DNA of 37,866 nucleotides from JACRIM01 sp964605185 (GTDB lineage: Bacteria; Planctomycetota; Phycisphaerae; UBA1845; UTPLA1), in NCBI GenBank assembly GCA_964605185.1, contig CAZSBF010000037.1, forward strand, positions 1 to 37,866, given 5' to 3'. The position numbers were made by a program, and so were the translations under genes. Numbering within the stretch: position 1 is the first letter of the stretch; the number at the start of each line of letters is the position of its first letter. Under the pieces are notes generated by a model. That model did no database searches and was not told the DNA's origin. It saw only the letters and a program-made list of their open reading frames with translations. Positions 16,576 to 22,731 of this stretch are shown piece by piece.

Positions 16576-17694
16576 ATGACCAAAACATTTTCAGTACATG
16601 TCGCCGGAACCGGAAGCTTTCTTCCGGGCAAACCCATTACCAATGATCGCCTCGAGGATGTCCTCGGTCGGCTGACCGACGCCCCGCCCAAGGTGCGGAG
16701 CTTTGTCGACGCGATGGGACCGCGCATGCTCGAACGAAGCGGGATCGAGGCGCGGCACTATGCCGTGGACCCCGAAACCGGAAATATGACCCACAGCTTC
16801 GCCGCACTCTCCGAAGTCGCCGCGCGAAACGCACTCGACATGGCGGGCATGGCTGCCACCGAGATCGATCTCGTGATCATGGCCTGCCCCTCCTATGACC
16901 AGAGTACGCCGCCCACGAGTGCGCTCCTCCAGGAACGGCTCGGCATCGCCGCCTGCGCCGAAATGGAGATTCACTCCAACTGCTCGGGCATGGGCAAGGC
17001 CGTGCAGGTCGCCTATGACGCACTCGCTCGCGGACGGTATCGCACCGCCTTGATCTGCTACAGCCAGCTCTCTTCAGTCTACCTCAGAAGCTGCTACTTC
17101 AACCAGTCGAAAATGGACAAGGTGAACGCCGCGCTTCGATGGATTCTGGCGGATGGTGCCGGTGCTCTGGTGCTGAAGGCATCCGACGATCCGAACTGCA
17201 GCCGTCGCATCATCGACACCTTTGTTGAATCCGTCGGCGGCAATCGGCCGGCCGGCATGAAGGCCGGTGGCGCCGCGGCGGACCTCCTGGACCGCACCTG
17301 CCAGATTCCTGAACTCTACGATGCCGGACGCCATCATCTCTGGCAGGACTTCAACGCGGTGAATGATTCGGCCGCGCCGCTCCTGCTTGAAGGCCTGGTC
17401 CGATTCACCAGCAAGATCGGCCTCCCGTCGAACTCGGTGGATCACTACGTGGTCTCCATTCCGTCGGCGAAGCTCTATGAGGATCACATTCCGAAGTTCG
17501 TCGATAAGCTTGGCGTCACCCGCGAAAACATCCAGTTCCGCTGTGCCCGCATCGGCTATGTCGGCGGCGCCGCGACGCTCGTGCACCTCGACCAGATGGT
17601 GCGATCCGGTGAAATCAAGACCGGCCAGACGGTCGTGGTTCATGCAGTCGAGTCAAGCAAGTGGATGACGGCCGGATTCGCGTTGAAGTGGTAA
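16576..17694 (+). CDS. KAS III-like (FabH family) thiolase-fold protein with altered active site
   Basis: A 372-residue thiolase-fold protein. The ATG at 16576 follows a TGGAGA site by 6 nt; an ATG 24 nt upstream has none. The nucleophile is present: EIHSNCSGMGKAV with Cys136, as in FabH. LDMAGMAATEIDLVIMACPS and LADGAGALVLKA are also typical. The usual His motif (HQAN) is replaced by SIPS (Ser294), and the Asn motif (YGNTSAA) by YVGGAAT (Gly330). Normal FabH joins acetyl-CoA to malonyl-ACP and needs Cys, His and Asn; the loss of two suggests acyl transfer, not condensation, or a sensor role. The alignment was done by eye. Two unusual small proteins flank this region; the next begins 101 nt downstream. 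Confidence 0.85.
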   Translation: MTKTFSVHVAGTGSFLPGKPITNDRLEDVLGRLTDAPPKVRSFVDAMGPRMLERSGIEARHYAVDPETGNMTHSFAALSEVAARNALDMAGMAATEIDLVIMACPSYDQSTPPTSALLQERLGIAACAEMEIHSNCSGMGKAVQVAYDALARGRYRTALICYSQLSSVYLRSCYFNQSKMDKVNAALRWILADGAGALVLKASDDPNCSRRIIDTFVESVGGNRPAGMKAGGAAADLLDRTCQIPELYDAGRHHLWQDFNAVNDSAAPLLLEGLVRFTSKIGLPSNSVDHYVVSIPSAKLYEDHIPKFVDKLGVTRENIQFRCARIGYVGGAATLVHLDQMVRSGEIKTGQTVVVHAVESSKWMTAGFALKW

Positions 17695-17795
17695 CCTCTC
17701 GCTTCCCCGCTCGCGCGGCACGCAGCAACAATCGATCTCGTTGGAATAACTGAGCCCGATGTTGCATCGCACACGTTTAAAAGCAAAAGGATGCC

Positions 17796-18230
17796 ATGCA
17801 ACAATGGAATGGAAGATGGCGAAAGGGGTGGCGCCGGAAAGAATCGCTGGAAGACGTCCGAAGGTTCCTCGACCTTTGGTACTTTTTCATCTCGGACTCG
17901 GGGCAACTGTACGTGAAACCGTTGCACCACTCGATCGACCGCCGGGATGTTCAGGATTTTCTCAATCGACTTGACCTCTTGAGTGAGGACGATCTGCCGG
18001 AGTCCATCACGTTCGATTTCACCGAGACCGTTTTTCCGACGCGTCAGGGCCGGCGCATCGCCGAACTGCTCCGGCACTATGCACGAAAGATCAACTCCCC
18101 GTACTTCTTTGTCTCGGACGACCCGCAAAAGATGGGTGTCGCGTTGATCCTGAGGACCACCTCATGTCGTGTGGCCGGCGACCGGTTACAAGGCAATCCT
18201 GCGTGCCAAATTGCTTCACCCACTGGGTGA
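17796..18230 (+). CDS. Small cytoplasmic protein, second copy of the WY...G.L.V.P family
   Basis: A 144-residue soluble protein with an AAAAGGA site 4-5 nt before the ATG. Residues about 24-42 read FLDLWYFFISDSGQLYVKP, matching the WY...G.LWV.P block of the protein at 11806-12285. A helix (DVQDFLNRLDLL), a strand (ESITFDFTETV) and another helix (GRRIAELLRHYARK) follow in the same order and spacing. The basic Trp/Arg-rich N-terminus (WNGRWRKGWRRK) is different from the first copy and could bind nucleic acid or membrane. A STAS-like fold is an inference. It follows the KAS III-like gene by 101 nt on the same strand. An exact palindrome, TTCACCCA-C-TGGGTGAA (18215-18231), covers the stop codon. 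Confidence 0.7.
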   Translation: MQQWNGRWRKGWRRKESLEDVRRFLDLWYFFISDSGQLYVKPLHHSIDRRDVQDFLNRLDLLSEDDLPESITFDFTETVFPTRQGRRIAELLRHYARKINSPYFFVSDDPQKMGVALILRTTSCRVAGDRLQGNPACQIASPTG

Positions 18231-18283
18231 AAGGGTTGCAAAGCGATGGCATTTGGGTGGCGCTATTGCCTTTGCCCGAAAGA

Positions 18284-18311
18284 GACTTACACCATGAGAT
18301 TGGCGTAAGTC
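18284..18311 (+). terminator. Possible terminator hairpin downstream of the second small gene
   Basis: GACTTAC (18284-18290) and GTAAGTC (18305-18311) form a 7-bp stem, with CC/GG able to extend it across a mismatch. It starts 54 nt past the stop at 18230. No T-tract follows. Of moderate strength, and it could serve either strand, since the kdsC remnant ends just beyond it on the other strand. Confidence 0.4.
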
Positions 18312-18338
18312 ATTACTGGCAGGTGAGTTGAAAACTCG

Positions 18339-18515
18339 GGGCGACTTTCGGCCGCTCAGAATGGCGATCGTGCCGCCCATGCGCTGCTAAAGTCGCATCG
18401 CGCCGCCATCCTGCACGAAGAATTCCTTTGTTGCGTTGCCGTCAGCGGAATAAGACAGGCCGCCATCGGTCAGCACGCCGTCGACATCGAGAATGAGCAG
18501 TTTGATCGTGTCCAA
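18339..18515 (-). pseudogene. kdsC: Remnant of kdsC (KDO-8-phosphate phosphatase, HAD family)
   Basis: A decayed copy of the start of a KdsC-type HAD phosphatase, which removes phosphate from KDO-8-P in lipopolysaccharide synthesis. Translation from a TTG at 18515 gives LDTIKLLILDVDGVLTDGG, with the nucleophile motif DVDGVLTD, then ATKEFFVQDGGAMRL and a TAG at 18387-18389. Past the stop, the same frame still reads QRMGGTIAILSGRKSP, the expected next KdsC block. So the stop is an in-frame nonsense change, probably of a tryptophan codon. Homology then ends near 18339, leaving about 59 of roughly 170 residues. An apparently intact promoter precedes it. A functional copy may exist elsewhere in the genome. 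Confidence 0.8.
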
Positions 18516-18549
18516 GAAGCGTAAATCCGGTCGGCACGAGACGACGCGG

Positions 18550-18578
18550 ATTATAGTAGAAGTGGGCCGGGTCGGCAA
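18550..18578 (-). promoter_or_regulatory. Promoter of the kdsC remnant
   Basis: On the minus strand, TTGCCG (18573-18578) and TATAAT (18550-18555, a perfect -10) are 17 nt apart. The predicted transcript starts near 18543, about 28 nt before the TTG of the remnant. An 8-bp inverted repeat, CGCCGCGT / ACGCGGCG (18592-18599 and 18610-18617), sits just upstream and could be an operator. Confidence 0.6.
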
Positions 18579-18659
18579 AACAGGGCCGAAGCGCCGCGTC
18601 CTACATTGAACGCGGCGTGTCAAACCCCTGGGGATGCATGTATTCAGTGACCGATTTCG

Positions 18660-19205
18660 TTATTCGTCGTCTTTCTCACCATTACTTGCGACGCCGCCAT
18701 TCTTCAGCCACGTGTTTAGCGCCTTGCCAACCGCGGCGGAGAGACTCTTATCACCGCTTGACGAGGAGGCCTTTGCGCGGCCGGTGAGATTCGTTTCCTG
18801 AACGATATCTCCACTGCGCGAGTCCGTAAGCCGGGTGCGAACGATGACTTCCTGGAAAGGACTCACCACTGCATCCAGCTTATTGTCCGTTTCGTAGTGA
18901 ACGATCTCGCCTGACAGCGTCAGTCCCGGATTTCCCAGGCGCTCAAGCCCTCGCTTGTCGGCAATTGCCAGCATGTCGTTTCGAATCATCGAGGACATTC
19001 CGCTCGGCACGGTGACGCCATTTGCGATGGTGAGTTCATTGATGGTCATTCCCTTATAGTTCGAAAGAGCCAGGGACGTTTGGGGGTCACTCACCTTTCC
19101 TGAAGCCCCTTGTGTCCCCATGCCTTCCTTGAACATTCGGCTACACCCGAAGGCGAGCGTGCTCAACGTGCAGGCCAACGCCACCGCAGTTAGTTCTTTT
19201 CTCAT
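18660..19205 (-). CDS. Lipoprotein, DUF4410-like, function unknown
   Basis: A 181-residue lipoprotein. The ATG at 19205 follows GGAG by 8 nt; a further start 24 nt upstream lacks a site. The signal peptide MRKELTAVALACTLSTLAFGC ends in a lipobox Cys21 (described here by its key residue). The mature chain (LALSNYKGMTINELTIANG, then LTLSGEIVHYETDNKLDAV and IVRTRLTDSRSGDIVQETN) has the strand-helix order of DUF4410-like proteins, which compute or modify envelope surface properties but have no settled role. The tail (GKALNTWLKNGG, then charged) fits the family's last helix. A perfect TTGACA lies at about 90 nt upstream, but no good -10 follows it, so I do not call a promoter. Confidence 0.7.
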   Translation of the reverse strand: MRKELTAVALACTLSTLAFGCSRMFKEGMGTQGASGKVSDPQTSLALSNYKGMTINELTIANGVTVPSGMSSMIRNDMLAIADKRGLERLGNPGLTLSGEIVHYETDNKLDAVVSPFQEVIVRTRLTDSRSGDIVQETNLTGRAKASSSSGDKSLSAAVGKALNTWLKNGGVASNGEKDDE

Positions 19206-19309
19206 GACATAACTCCAAATTCCCCGCACTTATCGTCGTGCGGCAAAGAAAACTTTGAGGACACAACATGTCAAACAGGCCCGCGCCCGTTCCGCTGCTC
19301 CTTCATGAT

Positions 19310-19537
19310 TTACGCCTTACGAACGCCTGACACGATCAACCCGGCACCGGCGACTACCGCCGCTCCGCCGACGATCAGCAGAATCGGGATATCCCTCGTT
19401 CGGTCTGCCATTACTTTGACCGGCCCGACATCCACGATTGTTTCGCGCGTCGTAACGCTGATGGTTTGCCAGCCAAGCGCGGACGCACCGATGACGGCCA
19501 GTATGACCCCGATGATTAAGAGTGATTGCTTGTCCAT
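19310..19537 (-). CDS. Small two-helix membrane protein, DUF3185-like
   Basis: A 75-residue membrane protein. The ATG at 19537 is chosen because GGAG lies 8 nt ahead of it. Two hydrophobic helices (LLIIGVILAVIGASALGW and IPILLIVGGAAVVAGAGLIV) flank a short loop rich in strands (TISVTTRETIVDVGPVKVMA). This layout, with the TTRE..VDVGPV loop, is widespread in bacteria as a small inner-membrane protein of unknown function related to DUF3185. It lies between two lipoprotein genes on the same strand but is separated from each by more than 50 nt, so each may be transcribed alone. Confidence 0.72.
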   Translation of the reverse strand: MDKQSLLIIGVILAVIGASALGWQTISVTTRETIVDVGPVKVMADRTRDIPILLIVGGAAVVAGAGLIVSGVRKA

Positions 19538-19594
19538 CTGAACGCTCCTTTTATGTCTGCGAGCCACGGGTTCGCATCATGGCGCGGCAACTGC

Positions 19595-20149
19595 TCACTG
19601 CGAAAGATCGACGATCTCCACTTCCGGGAGCGCCGACACCGGGTTGAAATTGAGTATGACTGCATCACCGCAGAAAAAATCTTCGGGATTGAAAAAGTCA
19701 TCGCCGATCAGGTCAAAGGAATCGACCAGCTCGCCGGTCGCGGGATCGATATCGTCCTCGCTGATTAACTCGATCACATCCAGGCAGGGGTATTCGAGGA
19801 GAAGCACTTCGCCCTGGTAGACGTAGATGCCCTGCAGCTCGCCGTCGGCGAAGTACTTAACGTATATGTCCCAATCGGTGTCATTCTCAAAGCCAAGCAC
19901 GGTTACGTTGGGCAGCTCGGCCGGGACAATGTCCACCGCAGGGTTGACGATGATCGTCACGCTGGCATCGATGAGAATGGAGTCGCCCTGATCGATGAGC
20001 ACTGGCGGCAATTCCTGCGGCCGCGTCTGAATCAAGCCTATTGCATCCGCCAAAAGCGCGGCTATGTCGTCGCCCGTAATCACGATTCCACAGCCGGCCA
20101 CCAGAAAGGTCGACATACTGAGAACCATCGCGGTTGCAAATCTACGCAT
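19595..20149 (-). CDS. Acidic lipoprotein, function unknown
   Basis: A 184-residue lipoprotein. The ATG at 20149 follows AAGGA by 9 nt. The signal peptide (MRRFATAMVLSMSTFLVAGC) carries a lipobox Cys20. The mature chain is strongly acidic and beta-rich: VLIDQGDSILIDASVTIIVN, LPNVTVLGFENDTDWDIYVK and GIYVYQGEVLLLEYPCLDVIEL suggest an Ig-like or jelly-roll fold. PCLDVIEL and DFFCGDAVIL each hold one cysteine that may pair. Similar proteins with a 'vFeNdTd.diyv' strand occur in planctomycetes, as far as I recall, with no known function. Confidence 0.7.
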   Translation of the reverse strand: MRRFATAMVLSMSTFLVAGCGIVITGDDIAALLADAIGLIQTRPQELPPVLIDQGDSILIDASVTIIVNPAVDIVPAELPNVTVLGFENDTDWDIYVKYFADGELQGIYVYQGEVLLLEYPCLDVIELISEDDIDPATGELVDSFDLIGDDFFNPEDFFCGDAVILNFNPVSALPEVEIVDLSQ

Positions 20150-20165
20150 GTGTATTTTCCTTCGC

Positions 20166-20188
20166 GCATCACGTTCGACGCGTGATGC
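20166..20188. promoter_or_regulatory. 8-bp inverted repeat upstream of the acidic lipoprotein gene
   Basis: GCATCACG (20166-20173) and CGTGATGC (20181-20188) are exact reverse complements around a 7-nt loop. The repeat lies 16 nt upstream of the ATG at 20149, where it could be an operator or a leader hairpin. No -10/-35 was found nearby. Confidence 0.35.
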
Positions 20189-20236
20189 AAATGACTTCAT
20201 GTCGTTACTTGTCGCAAGCGAATCTCACATTTAGGA

Positions 20237-20323
20237 TCAGATTCGTCCGGTGAACAGCAGGATGACCACAATCAACAGGACCAATCCCAACCCACCGCTA
20301 GGGCCATAGCCCCAGTTTCGGCT
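20237..20323 (-). pseudogene. C-terminal remnant of a DUF3309 small membrane protein
   Basis: Reading the minus strand from 20323 gives SRNWGYGPSGGLG followed by LVLLIVVILLFTGRI and a TGA at 20237-20239. This is the C-terminal half of DUF3309, a 50-residue membrane peptide whose first half is a hydrophobic helix ending in ALPTW. Upstream of Ser the frame reads unrelated residues (ENPTPLTA) that lie inside the integrase gene. So the N-terminal half, including any start, has been lost at the junction with the integrase. It cannot be made as a normal protein. Confidence 0.7.
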
Positions 20324-21293
20324 AGCTGTCAACGGAGTAGGATTCTCTGGGGGGACGTGTTGGATTGGGGTTGTGAGTCGAACCAGGTCGGTTTCCGCAA
20401 GATAGCGGCGTTTTTCTTCGGGAGTGTCGTTCTTGCTTGAAAGCCTTTACGGCGTTGGCCGGACAGAATAGGTATGCGGCCAAGTCTGACTGAAGGAACG
20501 GTTTTACAATCGTCTGAGCCCGTGGACCGAGGTAGATCCTCCGGTCATATCCATGGTGCTCGGTCTTGTGCCGCTTCAGTGAGTAGATCCACACCTTACC
20601 GGTTGTATCCAAATCACAGCCCCGCATAAGTACAACCTCTCCGGGTCGCATGGCGGTTAGCACTTGCAGTTGGATCATGGCCCACACTTCCGCGGAGACG
20701 TGGGGTTGAACTGCCTGAATCAAGTGCTCGGAAACCGGTTTGACCGGTTCGGTCTCACGTGCAGTGGATCGACCCCGCTTGAGCCCAGGCACGGCTTGTA
20801 ACCCGTGCAACACGCTCGGCGGGAGTAACTCATTCTCAGTCGCCCACCGAAACATTCGCTTGATCCGAAACACACGGTCATTAATGGTGTTTCGTGCCCA
20901 CCCCGACTCAATCATGGACCCGCGAACCGCTTTCAGGGAGAGCGGGCCGAATTCAATGGCCGGGGTCCTGCCATAAAGAGAGAACAGGGGCCTGAGGGCA
21001 TCTTTGATGCACAGAACTTCCTTGGTTGGCTGCCCGTCTCTTTGATAGTAAGTCTTCGCGAATTGAAGGTACCGATCGATGAGTTCGACGACGGCGATCG
21101 ACTCATGAGGCTGGTTGCCGTGAGATCGTCTGCCGTTGGCCAACCATTCGGCCACAACGCGACGGTACTTTTCTCGACTCTCCTTGCTGTTCCATTTGCC
21201 AAGGTAGATTCGCTTGCCATCGAGGCAGACGATGCCAAGGCCGGACGGTCGATGCAGACGATAGGATGGGATTTTGCTGGCTAATGCGGGCAT
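20322..21293 (-). CDS. Tyrosine integrase, C-terminally truncated
   Basis: A 323-residue tyrosine recombinase fragment that catalyses DNA strand exchange when complete. The start MPALASKIPSYRLHRPSGLG (21293) is the common N-terminus of planctomycete integrases. A SAM-like core-binding domain covers about residues 65-165. The catalytic domain holds the first Arg in TAMRPGEV (Arg216) and a Lys at 243, and continues to RPPRESYSVDS. There the family normally goes on with YRRAI and then the HxxR, H/W and Tyr motifs; instead a TAG follows. With four of the six catalytic residues gone, it cannot be active. The stop falls where a DUF3309 tail begins, which marks a deletion junction. It lies 116 nt downstream of tRNA-Pro, a usual target of such elements. 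Confidence 0.8.
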   Translation of the reverse strand: MPALASKIPSYRLHRPSGLGIVCLDGKRIYLGKWNSKESREKYRRVVAEWLANGRRSHGNQPHESIAVVELIDRYLQFAKTYYQRDGQPTKEVLCIKDALRPLFSLYGRTPAIEFGPLSLKAVRGSMIESGWARNTINDRVFRIKRMFRWATENELLPPSVLHGLQAVPGLKRGRSTARETEPVKPVSEHLIQAVQPHVSAEVWAMIQLQVLTAMRPGEVVLMRGCDLDTTGKVWIYSLKRHKTEHHGYDRRIYLGPRAQTIVKPFLQSDLAAYLFCPANAVKAFKQERHSRRKTPLSCGNRPGSTHNPNPTRPPRESYSVDS

Positions 21294-21312
21294 GGCGGAG
21301 GCTCCGAGACGC

Positions 21313-21334
21313 CAAAGGGGTATATACCCCTTTG
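21313..21334. promoter_or_regulatory. 22-bp perfect palindrome before the integrase
   Basis: CAAAGGGGTAT (21313-21323) is followed at once by its exact reverse complement (21324-21334). There is no spacer, so it is a twofold-symmetric site with a central TATATA, and its nearest edge is 19 nt from the integrase ATG. That position fits an operator bound by a dimeric repressor, or a recombinase core-type site. A hairpin without a loop is a poor terminator. Confidence 0.6.
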
Positions 21335-21409
21335 AGGAGTCTTGTGAGCCGCGCTGCCCGACACAGGCAGGTACGCTTAATTCCAGCGTTCGGCAGGATT
21401 TACAAACAC

Positions 21410-21485
21410 TCGGGGCGACTAGATTCGAACTAGCGACCTTCTGCACCCCATGCAGACGCTCTAGACCAGGCTGAGCTACGCCCCG
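21410..21485 (-). tRNA. tRNA-Pro (anticodon GGG)
   Basis: A 76-nt cloverleaf read on the minus strand. Acceptor stem CGGGGCG / CGCCCCG is perfect, with C1-G72 as required for tRNA-Pro and A73 as discriminator. The D-arm is GCTC...GAGC. The anticodon stem TCTGC / GCAGA carries the loop ATGGGGT with anticodon GGG, which reads CCC and CCU. The T-arm is GCTAG-TTCGAAT-CTAGT. No CCA is encoded. A truncated integrase follows directly, so its 3' end is a likely attachment site. Confidence 0.95.
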
Positions 21486-21496
21486 TACGGTCGTCG

Positions 21497-21525
21497 ATAA
21501 TAGCAGCGGCGGGCGAATCGCTCAA
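21497..21525 (-). promoter_or_regulatory. Promoter of tRNA-Pro
   Basis: On the minus strand, TTGAGC (21520-21525) and TATTAT (21497-21502) are 17 nt apart, and the mature tRNA begins 12 nt after the -10. The spacing is ideal for a stable-RNA promoter. It fits wholly in the 55-nt gap after the topoisomerase VI gene, so the tRNA is transcribed on its own. Confidence 0.7.
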
Positions 21526-21540
21526 GACGCTTCAAGGGCC

Positions 21541-22659
21541 TCAGTCCAGCCACCACGATCGCTGCTTCAATCGCTGTGGCACGTAGGTCTCCGTTACGAA
21601 GCTGATGCTCTTGGTCAACAGGCTTTCCACTTCCATCTTGAAGCCGTGGCGAAGCATAAGCGCGACCTCTTTCTCCCACTCCTTCTTGCCCTTGAACCAC
21701 GGGTATTCGAGAATCTGATTGGCCCGCTTGATGTCCTTGTCATCGACCGCGATCTTCACGTCGTCCGACAGGCCGAACTCCTCGAAATCCTTGCTGCGCA
21801 CGCCGATGAATTTTGCGTCCGGTATCGCCATGCGGTTCGACTCAAAGGCCAGGTTGATCGACCCCTGCTTGATGACGCTGTAGATGTAGAACCCCCACGG
21901 GTCGTTATCGAGCAGGCAAAAGACCGGCAGCTTCAGCTCATTGTGCATTCGATAGAGCAACCGCCGCACACCCCGAGGCGGCTGGCCGCCGCCGTGGATC
22001 AATATGCAGTTGTGCTTCTTCCAGAACTTATCCTCGTTGAAGCGCGACCAGACGGTTCCCTTTTCGACGTGCAGGATGAACTTGGCATCGCATTTTCGAA
22101 AGGTGAAGACGTCCGGCTCCACGATGCTCGGGATTGAGTAGCCGCCTGCGCCCATTCGGCGAAGGTCGATCTCGTCCCCGCGCGAGGTCACCGTCAGGTT
22201 CCCGGCGATGCTTCCGCGATTATCCGCGAAGACATGCAATTCCTCCCGAAGCGATCCAATGGCGACTTCCAGATCCTCGATGATCGGGTCGCTTTCACTC
22301 TGATCGTTAAAGGTTTTTTCACTGGTGCCGGGGATTGTGTGCTTCAGCAGGTAGTACAAACCGCGGATGCTGACTGTTTTCTCATCATCAATGAGTTTCT
22401 TGCAACCGCTCGCGATCAGCAACGTTTGCATGAAACTCTTGGCAGTGCTGAGGTTGAAGAAGTTGCGGTTCTGGCTCTTGGAGCCCATCTCGATGATGCG
22501 CCGGTCCTTGTTGTATTTGGCGTTGGAGAGTGCACGCAGCGGAATCTCGACGGCCGGGTCTTTCTTTTTGCCCGCATGAACGACAACCGATTCGGCCAAT
22601 CCGACAATCTTGTCGGCGGCCGGGGCTTTGCGTGAACGTGATTTGGTTTTTGCAGCCAT
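21541..22659 (-). CDS. top6A: DNA topoisomerase VI subunit A (Spo11/Top6A family)
   Basis: A 372-residue type IIB topoisomerase catalytic subunit, which cuts both strands of DNA and stays linked by a 5'-phosphotyrosine. The winged-helix domain carries SIRGLYYLLKHT, with Tyr103 as the expected nucleophile (the second Tyr). The Toprim domain has Glu199 in LHVEKGTVW and the DxD pair Asp251/Asp253 in CLLDNDPWGF, which bind magnesium. All catalytic residues are present. The length matches archaeal Top6A, with an extra basic N-terminus (about 16 residues). The partner ATPase, Top6B, is needed for activity and is not in this window, which is unusual because the two are often adjacent. It has its own promoter. 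Confidence 0.92.
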   Translation of the reverse strand: MAAKTKSRSRKAPAADKIVGLAESVVVHAGKKKDPAVEIPLRALSNAKYNKDRRIIEMGSKSQNRNFFNLSTAKSFMQTLLIASGCKKLIDDEKTVSIRGLYYLLKHTIPGTSEKTFNDQSESDPIIEDLEVAIGSLREELHVFADNRGSIAGNLTVTSRGDEIDLRRMGAGGYSIPSIVEPDVFTFRKCDAKFILHVEKGTVWSRFNEDKFWKKHNCILIHGGGQPPRGVRRLLYRMHNELKLPVFCLLDNDPWGFYIYSVIKQGSINLAFESNRMAIPDAKFIGVRSKDFEEFGLSDDVKIAVDDKDIKRANQILEYPWFKGKKEWEKEVALMLRHGFKMEVESLLTKSISFVTETYVPQRLKQRSWWLD

Positions 22660-22697
22660 CCGTGATCCCCGGGGTGAACATCCTTGTCTGAAACGGC

Positions 22698-22726
22698 ATT
22701 ATGCAAAGATCATCGGGTGCGGACAA
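22698..22726 (-). promoter_or_regulatory. Promoter of topoisomerase VI A
   Basis: On the minus strand, TTGTCC (22721-22726) and CATAAT (22698-22703) are 17 nt apart. Transcription should start near 22691, leaving a 32-nt leader. The site lies just after the end of the TgpA-like gene, so Top6A need not depend on that operon. Confidence 0.6.
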
Positions 22727-22731
22727 GCGGC

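Noticed and set aside
18215..18231. Exact palindrome over the stop codon of the second small gene
   Set aside because: One-base loop and short; kept as a note in the gene entry, not as an operator.
19206..19290. Perfect TTGACA upstream of the DUF4410-like lipoprotein
   Set aside because: At 16-18 nt downstream there is only a TTTCTT-like -10, too weak to call.
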